From the NCBI RefSeq assembly GCF_900112395.1, contig NZ_FOLN01000001.1, positions 1 through 64,000 on the forward strand: a DNA stretch of 64,000 bases. Direction: 5' to 3'. The position numbers and the translations under genes were made by a program. The notes beneath the pieces were generated by a model. That model was not told the DNA's origin. It searched no databases and worked only from the letters and a program-made list of their open reading frames with translations. Positions 1 to 9,890 of the stretch are shown in pieces. Origin of the DNA: Algibacter lectus. Lineage in GTDB: Bacteria > Bacteroidota > Bacteroidia > Flavobacteriales > Flavobacteriaceae. Every line of letters begins with the position of its first letter. Position 1 is the first letter of the stretch.

Positions 1-270
1 ATAAAGAATATCTAATCGCAAACTGCAATGGTCTATTAATTTTCGGTCGCTGGTGATATTCTCTAAATAACCTACTAAACAGAACTTGAAGAATACAACC
101 GGATCTAAACTTTTTTGTCCACAGTTTCCGTAATAGATTTTTGTCTGATTCCGTAGAAATTCCAAATCTAAAACACAAGATAATCGTCTATAAAAATTGT
201 CTTGGGGAACCCGACTACTCAACTGAAAATTGCTGAATAATTTCTCTTGATATATTTTTGTGCCTTGCAT
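1..270 (-). CDS. IS1182-family transposase, N-terminal part (cut by window start)
   Basis: The reverse strand from 270 down to 1 is an uninterrupted 90-codon reading frame starting MQGTKIYQEKLFSNFQLSS and continuing with RVPQDNFYRRLS, YYGNCGQKSLDPVVFFK and LVGYLENITSDRKLIDHCS. This is the N-terminal domain typical of IS1182/IS5-like transposases in Flavobacteriia, where such proteins are much longer. The rest, including the DDE catalytic domain, would lie left of base 1, so it cannot be judged whether the gene is intact. No terminal inverted repeat was securely identified between 271 and 300. The assignment rests on recognising the N-terminal sequence; family membership is fairly sure, the subgroup less so. 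Confidence 0.75.
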   Translation of the reverse strand, partial: MQGTKIYQEKLFSNFQLSSRVPQDNFYRRLSCVLDLEFLRNQTKIYYGNCGQKSLDPVVFFKFCLVGYLENITSDRKLIDHCSLRLDILY

Positions 271-299
271 TACTAAATATACGAAATTTCTGTATATTT

Positions 300-515
300 A
301 ACAACACGTTGTGCAACAGGCACAATGGCTATAATTAATACGGGTTTTCGTGCTTAACCCAAAGTTTAGAGCTTTTAACTAAGTCCGCCAAATCTTTTTG
401 ATTTGGCTTTATAAAGAAAAAGATAAAACAAAATAAAAAGTTTTGGCTAAGTGCTTAATCGGAAATTCAGAATTTTAATCCCCGTACTAACCATAGCCTA
501 AACGTTACCTAACAT
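300..515. repeat. Cassette-boundary-like repeat with nested hairpins (element 1)
   Basis: This 216-base spacer has no gene. It holds an outer inverted repeat, 327-344 against 481-498: 18 bases per arm, 15 matching, and all three mismatches are A/G. It also holds an inner perfect hairpin, GCCAAATC at 387-394 with GATTTGGC at 400-407. The ends carry ACGTTGTGCAAC (307-318) and AACGTTACCTAAC (501-513). The inner block resembles the spacer at 1038-1243. Long, folded, non-coding elements ending in GTT-type cores before small orphan genes are reminiscent of integron attC sites, but I see no integrase here, so this stays an analogy. Confidence 0.55.
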
Positions 516-1037
516 ATGAATAAACTAATTCCGATAGAAGAAAGAGAATCTAAATTATTAAAATTTGGTGCACCTAAATTGTTTATTGATAATATTGGTA
601 AAATTCCTGAATTAGAATTTACCGTAGAATATGTAACAAATGCTTATAGTTATATACCAGACATATCTTATTATGAAATCTTAAAAGGGTTTAATGTTAT
701 ACCAATCTATGATGAAGGAGAGTCTTTTTATGTTTTTTTATATAACGATAAGGTTAAAAAAATAATCCATTTCGAACTTGAAAATGATGAAATATATAAT
801 TCTTATGGGCAAAATTGGAATCACCTACTTCTAGATATTATGATAAATTGCTTTGATTTATATCTTGAAGACGAAATTACACAGAAAGAATATATTGAAA
901 TCGGCAATAAAATTGGATTTGAACAAACTGCTGAATTATTTAAACTTAGAAATTTACCCAAAGAAGAATTAAATAAAAAATTTGAAAACAATGATGAATG
1001 GGAAATGGAAATAGCGAAAAAATTAAAAATACTGTAG
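516..1037 (+). CDS. Hypothetical protein, possibly SUKH-like
   Basis: A 173-residue soluble, acidic, lysine-rich protein with no signal peptide or membrane segment. I do not recognise it with certainty. The middle (about residues 45-120) has alternating beta/aromatic segments such as GFNVIPIYDEGESFYVFLY followed by a helical stretch around WNHLLLDIMI. This is weakly reminiscent of SMI1/KNR4 (SUKH) immunity-type proteins, and its neighbour at 1244 belongs to that family. The ATG follows the boundary motif AACGTTACCT by only a few bases, which fits a promoterless cassette gene. Function unknown; the SUKH link is an inference. Confidence 0.6.
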   Translation: MNKLIPIEERESKLLKFGAPKLFIDNIGKIPELEFTVEYVTNAYSYIPDISYYEILKGFNVIPIYDEGESFYVFLYNDKVKKIIHFELENDEIYNSYGQNWNHLLLDIMINCFDLYLEDEITQKEYIEIGNKIGFEQTAELFKLRNLPKEELNKKFENNDEWEMEIAKKLKIL

Positions 1038-1243
1038 GTAACACGGTGTATAAAACACAGCTAATAGTTGTTAAATCGAAATTTTTGTGCTTATCTAGAA
1101 GACCTCCAAATTTTTAAATTTGGCTTATAAGACAAAAAAAATAAGACACAACATAAAAATTCGGATTTATGTTAATCCGAAAAGTTGGTATTTTTATATA
1201 CGCTACGTTTCATTCACTAGACCGTTGTACATAATTAAAAAAA
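1038..1243. repeat. Cassette-boundary-like repeat with nested hairpins (element 2)
   Basis: A non-coding spacer related to the one at 300-515. It contains two perfect 8-bp hairpins: CCAAATTT (1106-1113) with AAATTTGG (1116-1123), and TTCGGATT (1160-1167) with AATCCGAA (1174-1181). The left end reads GTAACACGGTGTATAA and the right end ACCGTTGTACATAA, imperfectly complementary. The block after the first hairpin, AAATTTGGCTTATAAGAC, lines up with GATTTGGCTTTATAAAG in element 1. No promoter stands out. Confidence 0.55.
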
Positions 1244-1642
1244 ATGATTGATTTAATAAAAATAGAGAAAGAATTAAAAGTTAAACTACCCGATTTCTTT
1301 GTTAAATTTCATCTAGAAAAAAACAATTTAATCAAAGAATTGATAAACGATTCTTTTGAACTTATACTATATTCTGATTCAGATATAATTATTAATACAA
1401 ATAAGAATCTTTTTAAAATTCCAACTGACAAAGGAATGTTCCGCAATAAGATTTGTATAGGTGAAGATGGTTGTGGTAATTACTCATTTATATCAACCAT
1501 CAATAACGACAAAAGAGTTTTCTTTTTAGACCACGATATTGCTGGAGAGTTATTCAATGAAGAAAAATATGAATTAGATTGGGAAAATGAAAAACTTCAA
1601 AAACACAAATCCATAGGAGATTATTTAAAATATCATATTTAA
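1244..1642 (+). CDS. SMI1/KNR4 (SUKH-1) family protein
   Basis: A 132-residue cytoplasmic protein with the usual SMI1/KNR4 order: an N-terminal helix with IEKELKVKLPDFFVKF (residues 7-22), a central strand region, the hallmark ICIGEDGCGNYSFI (about 69-82), then VFFLDHD (about 92-98), and a C-terminal helix. In bacteria this fold is often an immunity protein against contact-dependent or polymorphic toxins, but many copies are orphans. No toxin gene is adjacent, so an orphan immunity cassette is the best reading. The start ATG follows CGTTGTACATAATT and an A-rich stretch, typical for this array. Confidence 0.75.
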   Translation: MIDLIKIEKELKVKLPDFFVKFHLEKNNLIKELINDSFELILYSDSDIIINTNKNLFKIPTDKGMFRNKICIGEDGCGNYSFISTINNDKRVFFLDHDIAGELFNEEKYELDWENEKLQKHKSIGDYLKYHI

Positions 1643-1876
1643 ATTAACAAAAGATTGATGTGAAAAAACATGAAAAATATCCAAAACAAAAAGTTTGGAA
1701 GTCTATCTGAAGGAAATAACTATGAACAACACAGTATATATTTTATTGCTAGTCTTAGCTTGTTTGGAAATTCCTTCGGATTCCCCAATGTTACAGGTTT
1801 TATTTACTAATTTAGTGACTTAACCCACGCAACAAACCATATATATAACCGTCGTAAAACATTTAACCAAAACCTA
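1643..1876. other. Spacer before the GTG-started gene; third cassette-like junction
   Basis: A 234-base stretch with no convincing gene. Its right end, AACCGTCGTAAAACATT (1847-1863), resembles the CGTTGTGC-type boundary found before the other three small genes. I could not define a clean outer inverted repeat, so this junction is weaker than elements 1 and 2. Confidence 0.35.
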
Positions 1877-2605
1877 GTGAATAGAGAATATCATTTATCA
1901 TTTTGTAAAATTTGCACGAACAGAAAAAGGAATTTAGAAAAAGGACTTATCTGTTCTTTGACTAATAATATTGCTGATTTTAAAGATAATTGCTCAACTT
2001 TTGACCAAGACAAAGCGGAATTTAAAAAATATAAGAAAAGGTTTGAGGATGAAGTTAATGATAAATATGCAACGAATAGTTTCGAGAAATTTTTTAGTGA
2101 ATCTTCATTTATTAAACCATCGAATTCTAGAAACCCCAAATTTAGTTCTGTCGACAAAACTCATAACTTGAATTTGAAAAATAATGTTGCTCATGATAAA
2201 GCCATTTTAATTCTAATGTGTTTAGCAATGGCTTATGTCTTCTTTGTAAACTATAAAGACATAATAAATTTAACAGTTGAAAACGGAGTTTTAGCTGGAT
2301 TTGCATTTATGCTTATATTCATCAGTGTCCTTACCTATCGAGCATATTTCATGCAACACAAAATTAAAATATCTATTACAAAAGACGGAATCGAATATCA
2401 CGGAAACAAACTGAACTGGAACAACATTGTTGACTTTGGAATATTAAAGGCAAATAGTACTAGTGTTAGTGAACATAAAATTATTGTTGGTACTATTACA
2501 AAAGGTATTATTGAAATAGATTTAACCGCATTAAATATAAGTCCAGAAGAATTTATAAATATAATGAGGTTAAATACAAAAAATGTTTTACAACAAAATA
2601 TATAA
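1877..2605 (+). CDS. Membrane protein with N-terminal cysteine cluster and PH-like C-terminus
   Basis: A 242-residue protein started by GTG just after the boundary motif. The N-terminus carries four cysteines in the pattern FCKICTNRK, then GLICSLT, then NCSTF (residues 9-41), which could bind a metal. Residues about 108-128 and 136-155 form two membrane helices. The remaining 85 residues, beginning KIKISITKDGIEYHG, alternate strands and end in a helix, as in bacterial PH-like domains. This cysteine-cluster/two-helix/PH-like layout is, from memory, found in other Flavobacteriaceae proteins of unknown function. No function is assigned. Confidence 0.65.
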   Translation: MNREYHLSFCKICTNRKRNLEKGLICSLTNNIADFKDNCSTFDQDKAEFKKYKKRFEDEVNDKYATNSFEKFFSESSFIKPSNSRNPKFSSVDKTHNLNLKNNVAHDKAILILMCLAMAYVFFVNYKDIINLTVENGVLAGFAFMLIFISVLTYRAYFMQHKIKISITKDGIEYHGNKLNWNNIVDFGILKANSTSVSEHKIIVGTITKGIIEIDLTALNISPEEFINIMRLNTKNVLQQNI

Positions 2606-2739
2606 AAAAATGCAGCTTTTAACTTAACCAAAGTTTGTTACTTTGTTTGCTAGCTTCTAATTTTCCTTCCGAAAATCTTCGCATACAAAGCCGCAACTAT
2701 TCTTATACATAAACGTTGTGCATTAGATAAAAAAAATGA
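2606..2739. repeat. Cassette-boundary-like spacer (element 4)
   Basis: A 134-base non-coding spacer. Its right end, TAAACGTTGTGCATTAG (2709-2725), is the clearest copy of the boundary motif shared with 307-315, 501-510 and 1220-1230. A shorter element than the first two; I found no long outer inverted repeat. Confidence 0.4.
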
Positions 2740-3273
2740 ATGAAAGTCAATAAAGATAAAATAATAGGAGTAGTATTTTGTATTCCCTTATTTATGCCAA
2801 AAGATGATTGGAAACTGAAAGTGAAACTGACAAAAGATGATTTATCTAAAAACTTTGCGTTTGGAAGAGTCATAGAAACAAGTTCTTCTGTTTTAGTGGA
2901 AATTTTCAACTACATCGGTTGTGCTAATTCAGATTTAAAACAAGTAATAAATTCTGGAATTATGTATTCACCTATTCAAATATTCTGGGATGGAATTATT
3001 AAGAAAAGGTGGAAAATAATCGAACAAACTGAAAACTATGATAAATATAAAGATTCAAACTACAATAACCTTAAAATGGTATTTGGAGGTATCGGATTTA
3101 GATTGAGAGATTTTAGTACAAAAAAAGAAACTCCAATTACAAGAGAGGAATTGAAACTTAAAGGATATGAATTTTCAACTGTATGGTTTCCTATTGATTT
3201 AGAAAATAGAATATTAAAACGACTTGAAGAAAGCCGAACGCACAACAAAAGTACCATGGTAAAAAACAAGTAA
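2740..3273 (+). CDS. Hypothetical cytoplasmic protein (Imm26-like layout uncertain)
   Basis: A 177-residue protein without signal peptide or membrane segment. The start at 2740 is chosen because an ATG four bases earlier runs into a stop after five codons. The first half is strand-rich (IIGVVFCIPLFMPKDDWKLK) and the second half has a tryptophan motif (SPIQIFWDGIIKKRWKIIE). It resembles small immunity-type proteins in size and placement, but I recognise no family. The 3' end contains CCGAACGCACAAC (3232-3244), the reverse complement of the GTTGTGC core. The cassette boundary may therefore overlap the end of the reading frame. Confidence 0.6.
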   Translation: MKVNKDKIIGVVFCIPLFMPKDDWKLKVKLTKDDLSKNFAFGRVIETSSSVLVEIFNYIGCANSDLKQVINSGIMYSPIQIFWDGIIKKRWKIIEQTENYDKYKDSNYNNLKMVFGGIGFRLRDFSTKKETPITREELKLKGYEFSTVWFPIDLENRILKRLEESRTHNKSTMVKNK

Positions 3274-3410
3274 AACCCAATAAATTTTAGCTAAAGCCCT
3301 TCTCTAAAAACCATCAAAAAATAGTATTGATTTATAATTTGTAAAAGACTTAATTCAATCTAATTTTATAAAAATTATAATTCTCCCTCTAAAAATTACA
3401 AACTAAAAAC

Positions 3411-4187
3411 ATGCATAAAATATTATTAATAGCCACAATTTTCATAACTAGTTTTGGATATACTCAATCTGAAAAAATTATAATAAAATCGGATCAACTT
3501 AATGAAGCTAACTATCTAACAGCCGATGATTTCTATTTAACACATTATCTCTATATTGATTTATTTTTACGAGAGAATTTGTTTCCAATGGCAAGTACAG
3601 AAGATGTTTTGTCTATATTGAAAGCTATAAAAACGTATGTTTCAGTAGAAACGCCTTTAGAAATTGAGATTGAAAAACCAGGAGATAGAAATTATTTAAT
3701 AAAAATGGCTATTCTTGAAACAGACGATGGCCATGAGCTTTTAGTTGCATATACAAACTGGAATACAAGAAAACAACTATTTGAAAAAGAAATAGACATC
3801 GCGAATGATTCTTATACGCGATGGTATTTTCTAAATGGCAACAAAATGACTTACAGACTAAACATGTCTGATAAGAGTGATTATTCAGCTAAATCTAAGC
3901 CTAATTTAGCCCAAGCTTATTTATTGGATGAATTACCAGAAAACGACGGGAAAATAAAAAGTACCATTGATGATATTCTAAAAGAAAAGAACTTAAATAT
4001 TTCGGACAAAATATTGGCTAATTTGGTTCTGCTAAAGTATCACATGTATTTAAGAGATAGTAGTAGCGTGGTGAAACAAGCCAAATACTTGAATGAACTA
4101 TTTGCAGAACATCCACAAGAACCTAGCATACTAGGTTTAAAAATGGCTTTTAATGCGGCAGAATTTCAAATAGAATTAATGAAATAA
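3411..4187 (+). CDS. Exported protein of unknown function
   Basis: A 258-residue protein with a clear signal peptide (MHKILLIATIFITSFGYTQ, cleavage near residue 19). The mature part is mixed alpha/beta and its last 80 residues are helical, including AEHPQEPSILGLKMAFNAAEF. I do not recognise a family. It lies 102 bases upstream of another exported protein on the same strand and may be co-transcribed with it. Confidence 0.65.
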   Translation: MHKILLIATIFITSFGYTQSEKIIIKSDQLNEANYLTADDFYLTHYLYIDLFLRENLFPMASTEDVLSILKAIKTYVSVETPLEIEIEKPGDRNYLIKMAILETDDGHELLVAYTNWNTRKQLFEKEIDIANDSYTRWYFLNGNKMTYRLNMSDKSDYSAKSKPNLAQAYLLDELPENDGKIKSTIDDILKEKNLNISDKILANLVLLKYHMYLRDSSSVVKQAKYLNELFAEHPQEPSILGLKMAFNAAEFQIELMK

Positions 4188-4289
4188 ACACATTGCATTT
4201 AAGAACAAATATTAGATTTGAGTACAAAATTTAAAAATTCATTATCAACCATAATCTCCAATAATTTATCTATAAACCAATTAATAACA

Positions 4290-5513
4290 ATGAAAAAACA
4301 ACTTTTATTTCTTTTAGTAACCATTTTAAGTTTTAGCTCTTATTCTCAAATTTCTTTTGAAAAAGGCTATTATATTGACAACGCCAATCAAAAGGTTAAT
4401 TGTTTAATTAAGGATACCGACAGAAAAAATAACCCAACCGAATTTGAATATAAACTAACAGAAACTGGCGAATCTAAAATAGCCACCATAAAAACAATTA
4501 AAGAATTTGCTATTGGTACATCTTCAAAATATATAAAGAAGACAGTAAGTATGGATAGATCTAGCGAGAGCGTTAGTAATTTAAGTAAAGATAAAGCCCC
4601 TACTTTTAATGAGGAAGAACATTTTTTAAAAGTATTAATTGAAGGTAAGGCTAGCTTATATGAATATATTGAAGGTAACTTGAAACGTTATTTTTACAGC
4701 ACAGAAACATCTGATATTAGCCAATTAATATTCAAAAGTTATAAATCTCCAGATGATAAAATCCATAAAAATAATAGATTTAGACAACAATTATGGGTTG
4801 ATTTACCTTGTCCGGATTTTAAAATGAGTAAAATTGAAAATGTAAGTTATAAGAAAAATGACTTAGTCCGATTTTTTACTGAATACAGTGAATGCCACAA
4901 TAGTGAATTAACTAATTTTCAACAAAAGCGAATTGGTAATCTATTTAATTTAACGATTAGACCGCGAGTAAATAGCACATCATTATCAATTCGTCAAGAT
5001 TCTAACAATCCGCAAGATGCCGATTTTGATAATAAAACAGGGTTTGGATTAGGTTTAGAAGCTGAGTTTATTCTTCCTTTTAATAAAAATAAATGGGCTA
5101 TTACTCTAGAACCTACATTCCAAAGCTACAAAAACGAACAAACTTCTGAAAGCAGTATCGTTTCTGGAGGTGTGTTAATAGCTAATGTAGATTATACTTC
5201 CATTGAAGTGCCATTAAGTTTAAGGCATTATTTTTTTATCAATGATAATTCTAAGATTTTTGTTGATATCTCTTATATTTTTGATTTTAGTTCAAGCTCT
5301 TCAGTTACATTTAAAAGAGGAGACAATACTGAATTAAGCAACTTAGATATTAATGCATATCCTAATATAGGTTTAGGTATTGGTTACAAGTACAATGATA
5401 AATACAGCTTACAATTTCGTTTTCAACCAGATAGAGAAATTTTATCGGATTATGTTTATTACGATTCAAACTATAAGACCTTCTCTGTAATATTAGGATA
5501 TTCTTTATTCTAA
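4290..5513 (+). CDS. Outer-membrane beta-barrel protein
   Basis: The open frame begins at 4218 with TTG, but the first 24 residues are not signal-like. The ATG at 4290 gives a clean signal peptide (MKKQLLFLLVTILSFSSYSQ), so that start is preferred, giving 407 residues. The first half is a soluble domain with no family I can name. From about residue 220 the protein alternates amphipathic strands (GFGLGLEAEFILPF, WAITLEPTFQSY, VPLSLRHYFFI, NIGLGIGYKYNDKYSLQFRF) and ends in an aromatic residue (ILGYSLF), as PorT-like/OMP_b-brl barrels of Bacteroidota do. An outer-membrane location is likely; the role is unknown. Confidence 0.7.
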   Translation: MKKQLLFLLVTILSFSSYSQISFEKGYYIDNANQKVNCLIKDTDRKNNPTEFEYKLTETGESKIATIKTIKEFAIGTSSKYIKKTVSMDRSSESVSNLSKDKAPTFNEEEHFLKVLIEGKASLYEYIEGNLKRYFYSTETSDISQLIFKSYKSPDDKIHKNNRFRQQLWVDLPCPDFKMSKIENVSYKKNDLVRFFTEYSECHNSELTNFQQKRIGNLFNLTIRPRVNSTSLSIRQDSNNPQDADFDNKTGFGLGLEAEFILPFNKNKWAITLEPTFQSYKNEQTSESSIVSGGVLIANVDYTSIEVPLSLRHYFFINDNSKIFVDISYIFDFSSSSSVTFKRGDNTELSNLDINAYPNIGLGIGYKYNDKYSLQFRFQPDREILSDYVYYDSNYKTFSVILGYSLF

Positions 5514-5548
5514 AAGTATCCTCATAAAAAGAAAAAAAATTCTACAAA

Positions 5549-5600
5549 AAAACGGAGATTAAAACCAGCCTTATTACAAGCACGTTTTAATCTCCGTTTT
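5549..5600. terminator. Bidirectional hairpin terminator
   Basis: A perfect 16-bp inverted repeat: AAAACGGAGATTAAAA at 5549-5564 and its complement at 5585-5600, with a 20-base loop and A/T runs on both sides. It sits between the convergent genes ending at 5513 (+) and 5622 (-), so it can serve both. Confidence 0.85.
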
Positions 5601-5621
5601 CATTATAATTAATCTCTACTT

Positions 5622-6095
5622 CTATTGTTTCAAAAGCGCAACCATTTCGGTAAACTTCTTTTCTTCAGCGTAAGCTAAAGCCGTTTTTCCTGCGTTATCT
5701 TTTATAGTTTTATCAGCATTATGCTCTAAAAGTAGTTTAACAATGTCTACTTTGTTGTATTGTGTAGCAAAGATTAACGCTGTGGTTCCGTTGGTATTCA
5801 CTTCGTTTAAATCGGCACCGTTTTCAATTAAATATTTAGCAAAAGCCACGTTACCTTTAAAACTCACACCAATTAAAGCGGTGTTTCCTGAGGCATCTTT
5901 AGCGTTAATAGGTGCTTGGTGTTCTACTAATGTTTTTGTTGCAGCTTCGTTATCAAAATAGGTCGCTAAAATTAAAGGTGTAAAGCCACGCTCGTCTGTA
6001 GCTTCGGCTAATTTAGGATTTTCTGATAGTAAGTTTTTTAGAGTTAAAATGTCTCTGTTTTTTATGCTTTCAAATAAGTTATTAATGTCTTTCAT
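5622..6095 (-). CDS. Ankyrin-repeat protein linked to catalase-peroxidase
   Basis: A 157-residue protein made almost wholly of ankyrin repeats. Typical units are DERGFTPLILATYFDNEA, DASGNTALIGVSFKGNVA, NTNGTTALIFATQYNKVD and DNAGKTALAYAEEKK. The reading frame can be extended to 6206, but the extra residues would overlap katG and look unlike an ankyrin cap; the ATG at 6095 is the sensible start. It lies 68 bases downstream of katG on the same strand. In other bacteria an ankyrin protein (AnkB) is paired with a catalase and supports its activity; the same role here is an inference from position. Confidence 0.8.
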   Translation of the reverse strand: MKDINNLFESIKNRDILTLKNLLSENPKLAEATDERGFTPLILATYFDNEAATKTLVEHQAPINAKDASGNTALIGVSFKGNVAFAKYLIENGADLNEVNTNGTTALIFATQYNKVDIVKLLLEHNADKTIKDNAGKTALAYAEEKKFTEMVALLKQ

Positions 6096-6116
6096 TTGGA
6101 TTTTTTTTATAAAAAA

Positions 6117-6141
6117 AGGAATGGCTATAAAAACCATTCCT
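6117..6141 (-). terminator. Intrinsic terminator after katG
   Basis: Stem AGGAATGG (6117-6124) with CCATTCCT (6134-6141), followed on the minus strand by seven T residues. It lies between katG and the ankyrin gene, so the ankyrin gene receives reduced read-through or has its own promoter. Confidence 0.8.
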
Positions 6142-6163
6142 CTAAAATCTATGTTTAATGTTA

Positions 6164-8374
<2,211 letters not shown>

Positions 8375-8399
8375 TTACTCTATTACTAAACTTAAAAAC

Positions 8400-8430
8400 G
8401 ATAAATAAAATTGATTGTTTTTATTTTATC
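8400..8430. promoter_or_regulatory. Possible operator upstream of katG
   Basis: An imperfect inverted repeat, GATAAATAAAA (8400-8410) and TTTTATTTTATC (8419-8430), sits about 60-90 bases upstream of the katG start. Its form recalls Fur/PerR-type boxes, which commonly govern katG, but it is not a strict match to either and the whole region is AT-rich. Confidence 0.3.
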
Positions 8431-8496
8431 ATAAGTAATTCTTATACCGAGTTCCGTTATCTGTCTCTAAATTTACGCAAACCTAACTTATGGAAC

Positions 8497-8528
8497 AAAA
8501 AAAAGCCGCTTCAGTTTGAAGCAGCTTT
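8497..8528 (-). terminator. Orphan minus-strand terminator
   Basis: AAAGCCGCTTCA (8502-8513) pairs with TGAAGCAGCTTT (8517-8528) with one mismatch and a three-base loop, followed on the minus strand by eight T residues (complement of 8497-8504). No minus-strand gene lies upstream before the divergent tpx. The element therefore either insulates katG or ends a small RNA. Confidence 0.7.
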
Positions 8529-8860
8529 CCCATATAATCTTAATAAATCCCTAGTAAATTAAGATAATCGTAATATTATAGCATTAATTAAATCGATTCT
8601 GTATTCCTTTTATTTTAAAGGTGTTATAATTATTGCTTTCCTAAAGCCCTAATTATATGCTTTCTCCTACATCTACGGAGCTTAGTCGTAATTGGTTTAG
8701 AATTATTTACGCTTTAACACTTTATTAACGCTTAGCCATATACATTTATTTGATTTGTAGTGATTTAATCTCAAGCATAAGTATTAAAAAAAGATTAAAC
8801 AAATAGTTTAAACATCTTATTATTCTTAATTTTACAACACAATTAATAAAACATAAAATA
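8529..8860. other. Intergenic region katG/tpx with a structured block
   Basis: No protein gene is supported here. Bases 8641-8700 can fold: CTAAA (8641-8645) pairs with TTTAG at the other end, ATTA segments pair inside, and an inner CTCC/GGAG stem closes a nine-base loop. With the terminator at 8497-8528 this could be a minus-strand small RNA. The last 100 bases before 8861 are AT-rich and presumably carry the tpx promoter. Confidence 0.35.
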
Positions 8861-9367
8861 ATGGCAACAGTAACATTAAAAGGTGGTGCAATACATACAT
8901 CAGGAAATCTTCCTGCAAAAGGAACAAAAGCACCTGATTTTGCTTTAACAGCAAATGATTTATCAACAAAAAAATTAAGCGATTTTGCTGGTAGCAAAGT
9001 AGTTTTAAACATATTCCCTAGTGTAGATACAGGTACTTGCGCAACATCTGTTCGCGAATTTAACCGTGAAGCTAGCGAACTAGAAAACACTAAAGTATTA
9101 TGTGTATCTCGCGATTTACCATTTGCTAATGCGCGTTTTTGTGGTGCAGAAGGTTTAAATGATGTTGTGAGTTTGTCTGATTTTAAAACAGGAGATTTTG
9201 GTAAAGCTTACGGTTTAGATTTTATCGATGGCCCATTAGAAGGTTTACACTCTAGAAGCGTTGTTGTTTTAGATGAAAAAGGAACTGTTTTATACACAGA
9301 ACAAGTTGCAGAAACTACAGAAGAGCCTAACTACAAAGCTGCTTTAGAAGCTCTTTTAGATGCGTAA
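8861..9367 (+). CDS. tpx: Thiol peroxidase Tpx
   Basis: A 168-residue atypical 2-Cys peroxiredoxin that reduces hydrogen peroxide and organic hydroperoxides using thioredoxin. The peroxidatic cysteine is Cys60 in PSVDTGTCATSVREFN and the resolving cysteine Cys94 in ANARFCGAEG, the same spacing as in E. coli Tpx. Cytoplasmic, full length. Its last eight bases overlap the start of dgkA, so the two are translationally linked. Lying head-to-head with katG, it forms a peroxide-defence pair around a shared upstream region. Confidence 0.96.
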   Translation: MATVTLKGGAIHTSGNLPAKGTKAPDFALTANDLSTKKLSDFAGSKVVLNIFPSVDTGTCATSVREFNREASELENTKVLCVSRDLPFANARFCGAEGLNDVVSLSDFKTGDFGKAYGLDFIDGPLEGLHSRSVVVLDEKGTVLYTEQVAETTEEPNYKAALEALLDA

Positions 9368-9731
9368 CAAAAAGGAATCTTTTTTAGTAAATAGATTAAA
9401 AAGTGTTGGCTTTGCTTTTAAGGGTGCAGTATTGCTCCTTAAAACCGAAGCCAGCATTAAAATTCAATTTACACTCGGCGTTATCGTGACTATTGCTGGG
9501 TTTTACTACAATATATCTACTACCGAGTGGCTTATTCAACTATTGGCCATTGCTTTAGTAATGTGTGCCGAAGGTGTTAATACGGCCATTGAAGCTATTG
9601 CCGATTTTATTCATCCAGAACATCACGAAAAAATAGGTTTAATAAAAGATATTGCGGCCGGAGCTGTATTTATTGCAGCAATCTTCACCTCTATTATCGG
9701 CCTTATTATTTATATTCCTAAAATTTTCTAG
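9360..9731 (+). CDS. dgkA: Diacylglycerol/undecaprenol kinase DgkA family
   Basis: A 123-residue small integral membrane kinase with three helices. It shows the family signature MCAEGVNTAIEAIADFI (residues about 61-77), carrying the catalytic and metal-binding glutamates, and HHEKIGLIKDIAAGAV immediately after. The family phosphorylates diacylglycerol in Gram-negatives or undecaprenol in Gram-positives; sequence alone does not decide which lipid is used here. It overlaps tpx by eight bases and precedes ftsK by 159 bases. Confidence 0.93.
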   Translation: MRNKKESFLVNRLKSVGFAFKGAVLLLKTEASIKIQFTLGVIVTIAGFYYNISTTEWLIQLLAIALVMCAEGVNTAIEAIADFIHPEHHEKIGLIKDIAAGAVFIAAIFTSIIGLIIYIPKIF

Positions 9732-9813
9732 ACAATCCTCTTTTAAAATTGAGTTAATTAAAAGTTTGCTCTGCAATTTTTTGAAATATAGTTTCGTTAA
9801 CGTTAGTAATTTG

Positions 9814-9821
9814 TATTTTTG
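9814..9821 (+). promoter_or_regulatory. Bacteroidota-type -7 box upstream of ftsK
   Basis: TATTTTTG matches the TAnnTTTG consensus, 69 bases before the ftsK start, inside the 159-base gap after dgkA. No convincing -33 TTG partner was found. Confidence 0.45.
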
Positions 9822-9890
9822 TGTCGTTATAAATATAATGACATCTTTGAACTCGCTTCAAGACCTCAATCATGAAATCTAAACGCATTA

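Noticed and set aside
4218-4289. Extended N-terminus of the outer-membrane barrel protein starting with TTG
   Set aside because: The extra 24 residues are polar and would hide the signal peptide that begins at the ATG at 4290.
8746-9090. Minus-strand open frame overlapping tpx
   Set aside because: It is antisense to the tpx start and most of its codons mirror tpx; no domain is recognised.
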